63,790 nt of DNA from Candidatus Pacearchaeota archaeon (GCA_026395815.1 JAPLXZ010000002.1:1-63790), one strand, 5' to 3'; counted from the stretch's first letter, positions 18,444 through 28,096 are shown. The notes: generated by a model not told the origin, from the sequence alone. A program made the numbers and translations.

Positions 18444-21107
18444 ATGGTGAAGATTATTTCAAAAAAAATTGTATTTTTTATTTTGGCAATATTCCTTATA
18501 AGCACTATTTCTGCCACATTTTCAAAGGGAAATCTGACATATTCAATAAATAAGATGTACGGGCCGAATGATAAAATCTCTGGATGGATAAACATAAGTT
18601 TAATTAATGAACCGACAAATTCTATTTTTAAAAGTTCTCTTGGAGACACAGAGATAACCTTATCAAATTTGCTTGCAAAATCTTTAAATTCTGGTTTTTT
18701 ATATAACTGCCAACCAACTAACTGCGATTCTGATTATGCTGGAAGCAATTCGGCTGTTTCTAAATCTGCTACCTTGGAAGCCAAAGGTTCTGCTTTATTT
18801 GGATTAAAAATTTCAGGAGATGAGGTTTCTGATATTTCTGACTTTTCCCTTAAAGTAACAAGTAATGTTGGAGAATCAATTCTTTTGCCATTGTCTATAG
18901 ATATTTTAAACGACGGAGAAATTGAATGGAAAGCGCATACCATTTCTAGCAATTTTGGTGTTGAAAGTTACGGATGCTTTGAAGAAGAAGATGTAGTAGG
19001 ACAGGCAAATCTGATACAAACTACATACTGCGAGAAAATGACTATTCCACAAGCTCCTGCAATTGATATAGGAGCATATGTGATAGGAACTGGAAATATA
19101 AATTTTGTGATGAGCATTGAAAGCATGGATGGTTCGGAATATGAATCGTGCACTGCACCAGCTTCTGGAAGCGGAAGAGTCAACTGCACTCTTTCTGACT
19201 TTATAATAGGAGAAGAAAAAGATTATTTTGTTTGCATACAGGCAAAGTCCTCTGCAGATTCAAACAGATACAAGATTGATTACGAGCAAGAAGCTTCCTG
19301 TGGTTTTTCTGGAAGCTATCAAAACAAATACAATTATGATTTTAAAATTTTTGTCAAGCCAAAAAAATTCGGGGCAGTTGGGACTTTCACATTGAACAAC
19401 GATGAATTAAGTGCAGCTGGAAATGACATGGACGTAGAAGCATACATAGCAGATTACATTTACAGTCAATACAACAACAATTGCTCAAAAGATTGTTTTA
19501 TTCCAATAAAGTTTGTTATAGGAGGAGGAGCTAGCCAGCAAATAGACCTTTCAGAAGTTTCTTTAACTTACACCTCTGGAATATCCACAACAACGAACAG
19601 GTTATATGACATTCAGGAAACTCCTGCTCAAATAAGTTCCACTTTCCAAAAATTATACTTGGATGAAGCAGGATTTAAAGTTCCTGGAAATTATGGAAAC
19701 CAGACTTTTTCCCTTAAATTAAAAGACACTACAATCTTTAGCCAGATAATTTCAGTTGAACCTGTCCCAAGAATAAGATTCCTTACTCCTACTATCACAG
19801 CAGCAAAATATCCTACAAAATTCAGGGTATTGGTTAATTCAAGCAGCAGTATAAAACTATATGAGTGGGATTTTGGAACAGGAACGAGCAAGACAAGCAC
19901 AACAAACGGGATTACCTATACTTATGACACTGCAGGAGAATATCCTGTAAAAATAACCATAACTGATGTTAAGAATAAGAGTTCTTCAAAAACTTTTAAT
20001 GTTACTGTTGGTTCTGCTTCCACAATAATCCCCCTACTTTTAGAAGAAAAGAGAGTTAATATTGACAGCATTGAAGCACAAATTGCAGAACTTAGTTCCT
20101 TTCAGCAAAGAGGACTGAATATGGTTTTGAATGTAAGCAGGAATGCAGACAAAATCGAGGAATTAAATAAGTCATTTTCTACTGTTGCTACTGAAGAAGA
20201 TTATGAAGCAATAATGACTGCATTGTTGGGAATGGAAGTTCCATTGATGGTTGCAACCACTACAACAACCGATTCTTTTGTTTTTTACCCTGAAACAAAC
20301 AATATTGATTTGGAAGTGTTAAAACAGATAGGAGGAGGAGATTATGAAGCAGGAAAAGAAGAAGAATACGCAGAAACAATTTTAGGATGGGAAGGAGATA
20401 ATGTTGATGTGATTCTTTCTTATGACGAAATCTCTGCTGTATACGAAAAATATGATGAACCTGTTCTTAAAGTATTTGAAATAACAGTAAGCAAGAAAGG
20501 TGAAAGTACAGGAAATCCATATTTAATTATAAGAAGCATGGAAAATCTTTTGTTTGAGGGGGATTATTCTGAAAAACAGCAATCTGGATATTTTTATATT
20601 GATTTAACTGAAGATGAAAAGACAATAAGGTTTTCAACAACTGAGGACGTTGATTTTGTAAACTTACCTATGTTCATTTCTCCTGCAATAACCGAATTAT
20701 CCATACAACAGCCATGGAGCCCATATGATGAAAAAGGCAGTTTGAAGAAATGGATTGTTTATGTCATAATCTTGTTTCTTTTATTAGGTTCTGGAGTAGT
20801 AGTCTATATTTTATTGCAAATATGGTATACAAAGAAATATGAAGAGCATTTGTTCAAGAACAGGAATAATCTTTACAATATAATTAACTTTATCGAGCAA
20901 TCAAAGAGAAAGGGAATGAGTGAAAGAGACATCATCGCTAAGCTAAGAAAAGCAGGATGGAAGAATGAGCAGTTGAGATATGCCTTGAAGAAATATGCGG
21001 GAAAAAAGACAGGCATGCCTTTTGAATTCCCCATAAAATCGCTTGGTAAAAAAGAGCCTGCAAAGAGTACAGTTAACAAAAACGAATTCTTAAATAGAAC
21101 TCACTAA
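18444..21107 (+). CDS. Surface protein with PKD domain, TM helix and cytoplasmic tail
   Basis: Signal-like N-term; LYEWDFGTGTSKTSTTNGITYTYDTAGEYPVKITITD; TM KKWIVYVIILFLLLGSGVVVYILLQIW. Confidence 0.8.
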   Translation: MVKIISKKIVFFILAIFLISTISATFSKGNLTYSINKMYGPNDKISGWINISLINEPTNSIFKSSLGDTEITLSNLLAKSLNSGFLYNCQPTNCDSDYAGSNSAVSKSATLEAKGSALFGLKISGDEVSDISDFSLKVTSNVGESILLPLSIDILNDGEIEWKAHTISSNFGVESYGCFEEEDVVGQANLIQTTYCEKMTIPQAPAIDIGAYVIGTGNINFVMSIESMDGSEYESCTAPASGSGRVNCTLSDFIIGEEKDYFVCIQAKSSADSNRYKIDYEQEASCGFSGSYQNKYNYDFKIFVKPKKFGAVGTFTLNNDELSAAGNDMDVEAYIADYIYSQYNNNCSKDCFIPIKFVIGGGASQQIDLSEVSLTYTSGISTTTNRLYDIQETPAQISSTFQKLYLDEAGFKVPGNYGNQTFSLKLKDTTIFSQIISVEPVPRIRFLTPTITAAKYPTKFRVLVNSSSSIKLYEWDFGTGTSKTSTTNGITYTYDTAGEYPVKITITDVKNKSSSKTFNVTVGSASTIIPLLLEEKRVNIDSIEAQIAELSSFQQRGLNMVLNVSRNADKIEELNKSFSTVATEEDYEAIMTALLGMEVPLMVATTTTTDSFVFYPETNNIDLEVLKQIGGGDYEAGKEEEYAETILGWEGDNVDVILSYDEISAVYEKYDEPVLKVFEITVSKKGESTGNPYLIIRSMENLLFEGDYSEKQQSGYFYIDLTEDEKTIRFSTTEDVDFVNLPMFISPAITELSIQQPWSPYDEKGSLKKWIVYVIILFLLLGSGVVVYILLQIWYTKKYEEHLFKNRNNLYNIINFIEQSKRKGMSERDIIAKLRKAGWKNEQLRYALKKYAGKKTGMPFEFPIKSLGKKEPAKSTVNKNEFLNRTH

Positions 21108-21183
21108 AAAATTTTCGTTCTATTTTTAATATTAGCGACTGTATTACTGAAATATTTATAAACCAAAGCGACGAATTTATATT

Positions 21184-21828
21184 ATGGCAATAAAAATTTT
21201 CAGGAATTTTTTTAAAAGAATTTTTATGAGCTTGTTCAAGAATAAAAGAGAAATAAAATTAGGATTTTATGGCCCGCCAAACGCAGGAAAAACAAGCCTT
21301 GCAAATCGGATATGCAAGGATTTTACAGGCGAGGAGATAGGAACAGTGAGCAAAATTCCGCATGAAACAAGAAAAGTTCAATTCAAGGAAAAAGTGGAGA
21401 TAACTTACAAGGGAAAGAAAATGGTTTTCAAGATGATAGACACTCCTGGAATTGCTACAAAAGTAGATTATGAAAATTTCATGAAGTTCAAGATGTCAAA
21501 GAAAGAGGCAAAGGTCAGGGCAAGGGAAGCAACACAAGGAGTTATTGAAAGCATAAAATGGCTCGATGATATGGATATTGTTGTCGTTGTTTTGGATGGT
21601 ACAGAAAATCCTTATAACCAAGTTAACATAACAATAATCGGAAATCTAGTAGCAAGAAAAATTCCGGTTTTAATAGTGGCTAATAAAATTGATTTGAAAA
21701 AAGCAGATATCAAAAAAATTGAGGCTGCATTTCCAGAATACGATGTAGTTGGTATAAGTGCGAGATACGGCGACAATCTGGAAGAATTTTACGAATCAGT
21801 TTTCAAGTTGTCAAAAAAAATTTCGTAA
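21184..21828 (+). CDS. arvA: Era-like small GTPase, ArvA-like
   Basis: G1 GPPNAGKTS, G3 DTPG, G4 NKID; followed by DUF2073 and Zn-ribbon genes. Confidence 0.85.
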   Translation: MAIKIFRNFFKRIFMSLFKNKREIKLGFYGPPNAGKTSLANRICKDFTGEEIGTVSKIPHETRKVQFKEKVEITYKGKKMVFKMIDTPGIATKVDYENFMKFKMSKKEAKVRAREATQGVIESIKWLDDMDIVVVVLDGTENPYNQVNITIIGNLVARKIPVLIVANKIDLKKADIKKIEAAFPEYDVVGISARYGDNLEEFYESVFKLSKKIS

Positions 21829-21849
21829 GTTTTCGTAATGAGCAAATAA

Positions 21850-21952
21850 GAAATTTGCCACAAACAAAAAACAGGAATGTTTTTCGTAAATAACAAAACA
21901 GGAAATTTGCCATAAACAAAAAACAAGAAGTTTTTCGTAAAGATTAAAAAGC
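21850..21952. repeat. Two imperfect ~52-bp tandem repeats
   Basis: gaaatttgccacaaacaaaaaacaggaatgtttttcgtaaataacaaaacag / gaaatttgccataaacaaaaaacaagaagtttttcgtaaagattaaaaagc. Confidence 0.8.
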
Positions 21953-21971
21953 ATATTTGGTTAATTATAAA

Positions 21972-22391
21972 ATGAGCAGCAAAAAGAGAGGAGGTGGAAA
22001 GAGTTTAGGAGTAATAAAAGGATTTTCAATCCAGTTCCTTCCTTATTCAGAAATCCGAGATTTAGACAGCGACGAAAGAATAAGAAAAATACTTGCAATA
22101 GTTTTGGGAAATAATATTCTTATACTTCAGGGAAAATTAAGCTCTGTTGAAGAAGCAAGGCTTATTGGAGATACAATGGCGATGATTGGGCATGTAAAAG
22201 ATTTCAAAGGAATAGAACTTGCAGTAATAACTGGAAATGAAAGAGAAAGCATATTCAGAAAAATAACTAGCGGACTTGCAAACGCGCTTGTTGGCGGAGA
22301 TTTCGGTGCTATAACAATAATCGGGCCTGCAACAGTTGTAAAGGAAATGAAAAGAAATCCAAAGAGAATAGAATTATTATTGAATAGATAG
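21972..22391 (+). CDS. arvB: DUF2073 / OapB-ArvB-like protein
   Basis: GIKGFSIQFLPYSEIRDLDSDERIRKIL...VLGNNILILQGKLSSVEEARLI; ATG at 21972 inside listed ORF 21957..22391. Confidence 0.82.
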   Translation: MSSKKRGGGKSLGVIKGFSIQFLPYSEIRDLDSDERIRKILAIVLGNNILILQGKLSSVEEARLIGDTMAMIGHVKDFKGIELAVITGNERESIFRKITSGLANALVGGDFGAITIIGPATVVKEMKRNPKRIELLLNR

Positions 22392-22395
22392 GATT

Positions 22396-22458
22396 TCTGC
22401 AACAATCTTTGTTGTTGGAAGAAATCCAAAGAGAATAAAATTGCTGCTGAACAGATAA
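22396..22458 (+). pseudogene. Second copy of arvB C-terminal tail (SATIFVVGRNPKRIKLLLNR*)
   Basis: Matches the arvB end PATVVKEMKRNPKRIELLLNR* with mostly synonymous differences in the last 12 codons. Confidence 0.75.
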
Positions 22459-22566
22459 GATAAGCAAGTAAGATTTAGTTGAAATAAATATAAATATATA
22501 AAAATGTCACTTTCTAATTCGCAATTAAGTATAAAAATAAGTAACTAAATAAAGATATAAACAACG

Positions 22567-22977
22567 ATGCCACACCAATGCGTCCATTGCGGAAAAATAT
22601 ACCCTGCAGGAAGCAGAGAATTGCTTGAAGGATGCAGCGATTGCAAGAGCCATTTCTTTTTTTATATTAAAGACGAGCAATTTGAAAAAATAAAAGATAA
22701 TCTAATTGAACTTCCTATAAAAGACAAGAAACAGGTTGAAAAAGACATAAGAGAAATGGCTGGGATTGTTGATGAAGAGGCTCCTGTAATCCTGGATATA
22801 GAGTCTGTTAGAGTTACTGGCGATGGAAAGTTTGAGATTGATTTAGTTAATGTGTTCAATAAGAAAAGACCATTGGTATACAAAATAGAAGAAGGAAAAT
22901 ATATAATTGATTTGGCTTCAACTCTCCAGCAGAATGTAAAGGATTTGAAGGAAATAAGAAATCCTGATGAAAAATAA
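22567..22977 (+). CDS. arvC: Zn-ribbon protein, OapC/ArvC-like (DUF2072)
   Basis: MPHQCVHCGKIYPAGSRELLEGCSDCKSHFFFYIKDEQ. Confidence 0.88.
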   Translation: MPHQCVHCGKIYPAGSRELLEGCSDCKSHFFFYIKDEQFEKIKDNLIELPIKDKKQVEKDIREMAGIVDEEAPVILDIESVRVTGDGKFEIDLVNVFNKKRPLVYKIEEGKYIIDLASTLQQNVKDLKEIRNPDEK

Positions 22978-23020
22978 ATTTTCTCAATAGACTTATAAAT
23001 ATTATTTTGTTCTATCTATT

Positions 23021-24373
23021 ATGGCTGAAAAAGTCAATTCAATTTTAAAAGAGGTTTTGGAAAAAGTAAATCCTCCTGAAGAAGACACAAAGGAGATTAA
23101 TAGCTTCTTGGGCGATTTTATAAAAAAATTTGAAGCAAAAATGAAAAAGTCTAAGATAAAAGCAGAGATATTTGTTGGTGGAAGTTTTGCAAAAAAAACT
23201 ATGATTAAAAAAGGAGATTATGATATAGATATTTTTGTGAGGTTTGATAAGAAAGAGAAAAATGGAAAGGGGAAAAAGAAAAACAGAGAAGAAAGAAAAT
23301 ATAAAGATAAATATAAAAATGAAAACGAAAACGAAAATATTTCAGAGATAACTGAAAAAGTTCTTAAAGGAATTGCAGAATTCTCAAAGGTTCATGGTTC
23401 AAGAGATTATTTTAAGATAGTCCCAGCAGGCAAGAATTTTTTTGTCGAGGTTATTCCTGTGTTGAGAATAAGGAATCCAAAAGAAGCAGAGAACATAACT
23501 GACTTGTCTTATTTTCATGTTAATTACATAAAAAAGAAAGCAAAATCAAAAAAAATGCTTGAAGACATAAGGCTTGCAAAAGCATTCTGCTATGCGAACA
23601 AATGTTACGGAGCTGAATCGTATGTCAATGGGCTTTCTGGATATGGAATAGAGTTGCTTGTTTATCATTACAAAGGATTTTTGAATTTTCTAAAAGCAGT
23701 GAGCAAAATGAAGGAAAAAGAAGTCATAGACACTGAAAAGCATTACAAGAACAGGTATGAAGTCTTGATGAATCTGAACAGCGCAAAACTAGGCTCTCCT
23801 ATAATCTTGGTTGATCCTACATACAAGCAGAGAAATGCGCTTGCTGCGCTTTCTGAAAAAATTTTTGAGAATTTTAAATCTGCCTGCAAGAGCTTCTTGA
23901 AAAGCCCTTCAACAAGAGCATTTGAAACTAAAAAAACAGACATAGGAAGAATAAAAGAAAATGCAAGAAAGAAAAAACTTGAATTTGTTCATATTGAATT
24001 GGAAACAGATAAGCAGGAAGGAGATGTTGCAGGAAGCAAATTAATCAAATTTTACAAGCATTTGGAATCAGAGGTAAGCAAGCTGTTCATTGTAAAAAAC
24101 AGCGGGTTTGACTATTTTGGAAATAAAGAAGCGAGATGCTTTTTTGTTGTAAAAAGCAAGAAAGAAATAATACGAACTGGGCCTGAGACTTATGACAAGG
24201 AAAACGTATCACTTTTTAAAAAAAGGCATAAAAGAACATTCATAAAGAGCAGCAAGATTTATGCAAGAGAAAAAGTAGAAATGGGAATAAAGCAGTTTAT
24301 CTATGACTGGGCTAAAAAAGGACAAGAAAAAATGAGTGACATGCACATAACAGAAATAAGAATAATCGGGTAA
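23021..24373 (+). CDS. cca: Archaeal CCA-adding tRNA nucleotidyltransferase
   Basis: GGSFAKKTMIKKGDYDIDIFVRF; archaeal class I CCA enzyme pattern; C-terminal MHITEIRI. Confidence 0.88.
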   Translation: MAEKVNSILKEVLEKVNPPEEDTKEINSFLGDFIKKFEAKMKKSKIKAEIFVGGSFAKKTMIKKGDYDIDIFVRFDKKEKNGKGKKKNREERKYKDKYKNENENENISEITEKVLKGIAEFSKVHGSRDYFKIVPAGKNFFVEVIPVLRIRNPKEAENITDLSYFHVNYIKKKAKSKKMLEDIRLAKAFCYANKCYGAESYVNGLSGYGIELLVYHYKGFLNFLKAVSKMKEKEVIDTEKHYKNRYEVLMNLNSAKLGSPIILVDPTYKQRNALAALSEKIFENFKSACKSFLKSPSTRAFETKKTDIGRIKENARKKKLEFVHIELETDKQEGDVAGSKLIKFYKHLESEVSKLFIVKNSGFDYFGNKEARCFFVVKSKKEIIRTGPETYDKENVSLFKKRHKRTFIKSSKIYAREKVEMGIKQFIYDWAKKGQEKMSDMHITEIRIIG

Positions 24374-24402
24374 TTCTATTTAATATCTAATTTTATTCTA
24401 AC

Positions 24403-26097
24403 TTAAAATTTGATGTTTCCTTGGAGAGATATTGAAGAATTGTTTGATGTTTCTCCGTCATAGTTTTTCATTTCGTCTTTATAAATGAACTTTAATACGA
24501 AATTTTCAAATGATGCAGACAAGCCAGCATCAATTCCCAATTTATCGGGAGCAAAATCATATACTGATTTTGCCACATACATTCCTGCATTTGCGCTGAT
24601 GTTTTCTGTTCTTACTTTTGCATCTATTCCTAATTCATGCTCATAATTTCTGTAAGCATAATAAGGATTTATTGAAATGGCTGTATTGCTTGAAAATGGA
24701 ATATCTAAAATAACTCCTGCATTAACTTCATCGAATGTTGGAAAAAAATACCCTGTTCCTAAATCTGTCTGCCACATGCCTCCTTGGCCAAGAACATAAG
24801 GAGCAAGGCTTATTTCCTCTATTGGAATTTTATAAGAAGCTCCTGCTTCTAATGACCAATTACTAAAAAGAGAAGTATTTTTTGTTAAAAGGAATTTTCC
24901 TGCGAATCTTGAAGATAAATTAAATCCTTCTTCATTATTCGTATTTACCATTAAGCTTCCTGATGCTCCTGTTACTCCTTTATCTTCGTGTTCTTGCTGA
25001 ATAATATCTCCATATACTACACTTAAAGAAGGAGTTATATCCATAACTTCTGGAAAAGAGAGTTTTCCTTCAATGCCTGCTTGAATCAAATTCATTTCTT
25101 TTGTTGGAGAAGATGAATTTCCTTTTATCTGCCCTATTTTAGCAAACAAACCAAAAAGGTTTAGTTTTCCTGACATTGAATAATCATTTTTAGCAAGAAC
25201 AAGGGAAATTCTTGGATTGAAATCTTCTCTATCAGTCAATGACTTTTTTAAAGTGTTTAAGGATTCATCGCATCCCATAAAATCAAGTATGTTTTTTCCG
25301 TCTTTTGTAACTAATCTATATTTTAATTTGGAATCTTCAAAAAAGAAATGCTCGAATACAGTTGAATCCTTGTCTTTTTGGTATATTTCCAGCATCTTTT
25401 CTATGTTTTTTGTGTCTGAAATTGTTATATAAGCACCGTCTATAATTCCACTTCCATCTTCCCTCTTTAAGATTACATATACATGTCCTGTTCCTTCAAA
25501 GTATCTTCCTGTAACTGCATTTGCTCTTAATCCTAAATCATTTGACAATTGTTCTATATGGGAAGCAATGTGCCTGCAGACTCCAAGAGGGCTATAACCC
25601 CCTGTTGCAAGATAATTCTGCAATTGCTCAAAGAAAGTTTTTTGGGGAAAAACCTCGTTTATTGGCGAGGTATCATCATAACTTCCTTCATATAATGAAT
25701 TTGCAAGTGCGGCCAATAAAACAACTTTTTGATTTTCTGAAAAGCTCTTTGAAGATTCAACAAGATCTTGATAAGAATCAATATCTCCATATTTAACATC
25801 TTCGATCATGTCTTGCACTTGTGTTTTTTCAGAGACGTTAAGTTCTGGAAGATTATTGTATCTGTATAAATAATTAAAATCTCTATCAAAATATGCCCAA
25901 GAATTCTGACCTTTAGCTCCTTCTTCCTGAGTTCCTGTAGAATAATCAACAACAATGCTTATTTTTTGTTCTGACTTTGGCTTTTGAATTTCCTCTGCTC
26001 TTACTGGTCTTCCTAACAAGAAAGCTGAAAGTGCTGCTGTTGCAAGCAAAGCTCCTTTTGAAAATCTTTTTTTATTTTTAGTCATTTTTGTTTTCAT
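24403..26097 (-). CDS. Secreted transglutaminase-like protein with beta-barrel-like C-terminal region
   Basis: Signal peptide ALLATAALSAFLLGRPVRA; Cys/His/Asp triad context GVCRHIASH, GTGHVYVIL, GIIDGAYI; alternating amphipathic strands ending SSISLQGNIKF. Confidence 0.6.
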   Translation of the reverse strand: MKTKMTKNKKRFSKGALLATAALSAFLLGRPVRAEEIQKPKSEQKISIVVDYSTGTQEEGAKGQNSWAYFDRDFNYLYRYNNLPELNVSEKTQVQDMIEDVKYGDIDSYQDLVESSKSFSENQKVVLLAALANSLYEGSYDDTSPINEVFPQKTFFEQLQNYLATGGYSPLGVCRHIASHIEQLSNDLGLRANAVTGRYFEGTGHVYVILKREDGSGIIDGAYITISDTKNIEKMLEIYQKDKDSTVFEHFFFEDSKLKYRLVTKDGKNILDFMGCDESLNTLKKSLTDREDFNPRISLVLAKNDYSMSGKLNLFGLFAKIGQIKGNSSSPTKEMNLIQAGIEGKLSFPEVMDITPSLSVVYGDIIQQEHEDKGVTGASGSLMVNTNNEEGFNLSSRFAGKFLLTKNTSLFSNWSLEAGASYKIPIEEISLAPYVLGQGGMWQTDLGTGYFFPTFDEVNAGVILDIPFSSNTAISINPYYAYRNYEHELGIDAKVRTENISANAGMYVAKSVYDFAPDKLGIDAGLSASFENFVLKFIYKDEMKNYDGETSNNSSISLQGNIKF

Positions 26098-26159
26098 TTT
26101 GTTTAGTTAAAATATTATCAGTTAAAAAAATTTCAGCAAATAAATCAATTTAAACTTTT

Positions 26160-27020
26160 TTATTTTGCCTTTGCTTTTATTTTTTTATTTTTTTCACTAA
26201 TAATTTCCTTCAACTCTTTATCTACAATTGCTTTCATTTCTTTATCCCCCATTGCTTTCTCAAACAAAGAACTAAAGGCTTCAACAAAAAAGTCTGAGTT
26301 AAGCCAGACTGCAATATCCTCTGTTCCTGCTTCATTTTTTGAAATGTAAAAAAGTACTTCTTTTCTGTCTATTATGAAAAACTTGGCGTCTATGTCTATC
26401 TTTTTTATTTTTATCAGAAATTTTTCTTCTATTTCCTTAATTAAAACATGGTCTCCTGACAAAGCAATGCTTATTTTTATTCCTGATTTCTTAAGAATAT
26501 TGAATGTTTGGTTGAATAATTTTGTTTTTGATTTTATTTCCTCTGCATTCGTGCAAATAATGACTTCTTTTTTTGCATTTTTTATTATTTCTTTCAAAAA
26601 AGTAGAAATGTTTAATTTTCCTCTTAAAGAAGCAGAAACTTCTTCTCTTTTTATTGGGCTTATTCCTTGCTTGTATATTTCCTCAAGTTTTAAGAATTCC
26701 TCGCTTTCTTTTATTTTTGACAATTCAATTACTCTTTCCTGTGCGCTTTTGCTTATGTTTACTTTAAGTCTTTCAAGGATTATTTGGGGTTTTATTCCTA
26801 AGTATTTTACAGGCTTGCCTATTCTTATTATTGCAAATCCTTTTTTTTCAAGGCTTTCAAGAACATCATAAGCCCTGCTTCTTGGAACTCTTGAAATGCT
26901 TGCTACTTCTCCTGCAGAAGCAACTCCTTTTCCAAGCAAAGCTAACCAAACCTTTGTTTCATAGAGATTAAGGTCAAAGTGGTCCTTAATTCGATTGATT
27001 AAATCTTGATTTAACATCAT
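26160..27020 (-). CDS. TrmB-family transcriptional regulator
   Basis: FDLNLYETKVWLALLGKGVASAGEVASISRVPRSRAYDVLESLEKKGFAI; start at MMLNQDL preferred over the 27074 start. Confidence 0.9.
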   Translation of the reverse strand: MMLNQDLINRIKDHFDLNLYETKVWLALLGKGVASAGEVASISRVPRSRAYDVLESLEKKGFAIIRIGKPVKYLGIKPQIILERLKVNISKSAQERVIELSKIKESEEFLKLEEIYKQGISPIKREEVSASLRGKLNISTFLKEIIKNAKKEVIICTNAEEIKSKTKLFNQTFNILKKSGIKISIALSGDHVLIKEIEEKFLIKIKKIDIDAKFFIIDRKEVLFYISKNEAGTEDIAVWLNSDFFVEAFSSLFEKAMGDKEMKAIVDKELKEIISEKNKKIKAKAK

Positions 27021-27027
27021 TTTAAAA

Positions 27028-27291
27028 TTATAAATTACAGTAATCGGTTTCATAAACAGGCAAGAGTTCATCAAGAAGATTATAGCACAAATCGAGTAAA
27101 GAATCTGATCTGTAATTTTCCATTGCGATTTTTATAACTCTATTTTCTATTCTTTGCAAATAATTCTTATTCTTTTCAGAACGCCTTTCTGGTTTTGCCT
27201 TAAAGTAATCGGATATGTACTGATATCTTTCTAATTCCCTTCTTACCTTGTCTTCCTTATCTTCTCTTATTGTCTTATCTGAATTTTCCAT
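27028..27291 (-). CDS. Hypothetical protein
   Basis: 87-aa ORF, highly charged, preceding the TrmB gene. Confidence 0.5.
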   Translation of the reverse strand: MENSDKTIREDKEDKVRRELERYQYISDYFKAKPERRSEKNKNYLQRIENRVIKIAMENYRSDSLLDLCYNLLDELLPVYETDYCNL

Positions 27292-27412
27292 AAAAAATCA
27301 GTATATTAGGATATTTATAAACCTTATGGTATGTTACCTTTAAGCAGTAACTACAATTAGGCGATTAAGAAGCATATAACATCTAGAATAAGAATCTTTC
27401 TGAAAAAGAATA

Positions 27413-28030
27413 TTAGCAATTACTTTCGCATTCAAACAACTTCATATTATCATTCTTGTTATCTATGGAGCATTTTTGAACACATGATTTACATTGCGTA
27501 AACTGAGGATTTTCTATTTCTTGACACTTGCCATTTTGAATTCCGCATTTTGCATATTGCAGGCATTTATCTCCAAGAGCATACATTGCTGTGCAAGCAT
27601 CAGGAGGATTCGGACCACATTCAATATCCAACCCATGGCAATTTTCTAATGAGCATTCTCCGGGTGTGCAGGTTTTGGGAGAAAATTCTGCAGTAGAATC
27701 CTCTTCTATACTGGGATTATATGTCCTCATACTCATTATATTATTTTGATTATCCACAAAAAAGCACTTTGCTGAAAGAATTGGTCTTCCTGAACCTTCT
27801 TGAACAAAAGCAACATACCATCTATCACTGGCTTTTTCTGTTTTGATGGACTTTGGAGGTAAACTATCAGAAGGATAGTCTTTTAATTCAGGATATTGTT
27901 CCTTAATTAATTCTACTGCGTCGTCATAGGAATTGGATGCATTCAATCTTTGGCGATATAGTATAAAAACGCTGATAGCCAATACAATTACCACTAATAA
28001 TATTCCAATAATCATTTTTTTGTTCTTCAT
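27413..28030 (-). CDS. Secreted/membrane-anchored protein with Cys-rich C-terminus
   Basis: N-terminal TM; C-terminal CTPGECSLENCHGLDIECGPNPPDAC...CKSCVQKC. Confidence 0.6.
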   Translation of the reverse strand: MKNKKMIIGILLVVIVLAISVFILYRQRLNASNSYDDAVELIKEQYPELKDYPSDSLPPKSIKTEKASDRWYVAFVQEGSGRPILSAKCFFVDNQNNIMSMRTYNPSIEEDSTAEFSPKTCTPGECSLENCHGLDIECGPNPPDACTAMYALGDKCLQYAKCGIQNGKCQEIENPQFTQCKSCVQKCSIDNKNDNMKLFECESNC

Positions 28031-28096
28031 AGAATAAGTTAATTCATATTAATATTTAAATATTTTCAAGGGTTCATTTAGAATATACGATAAGAT

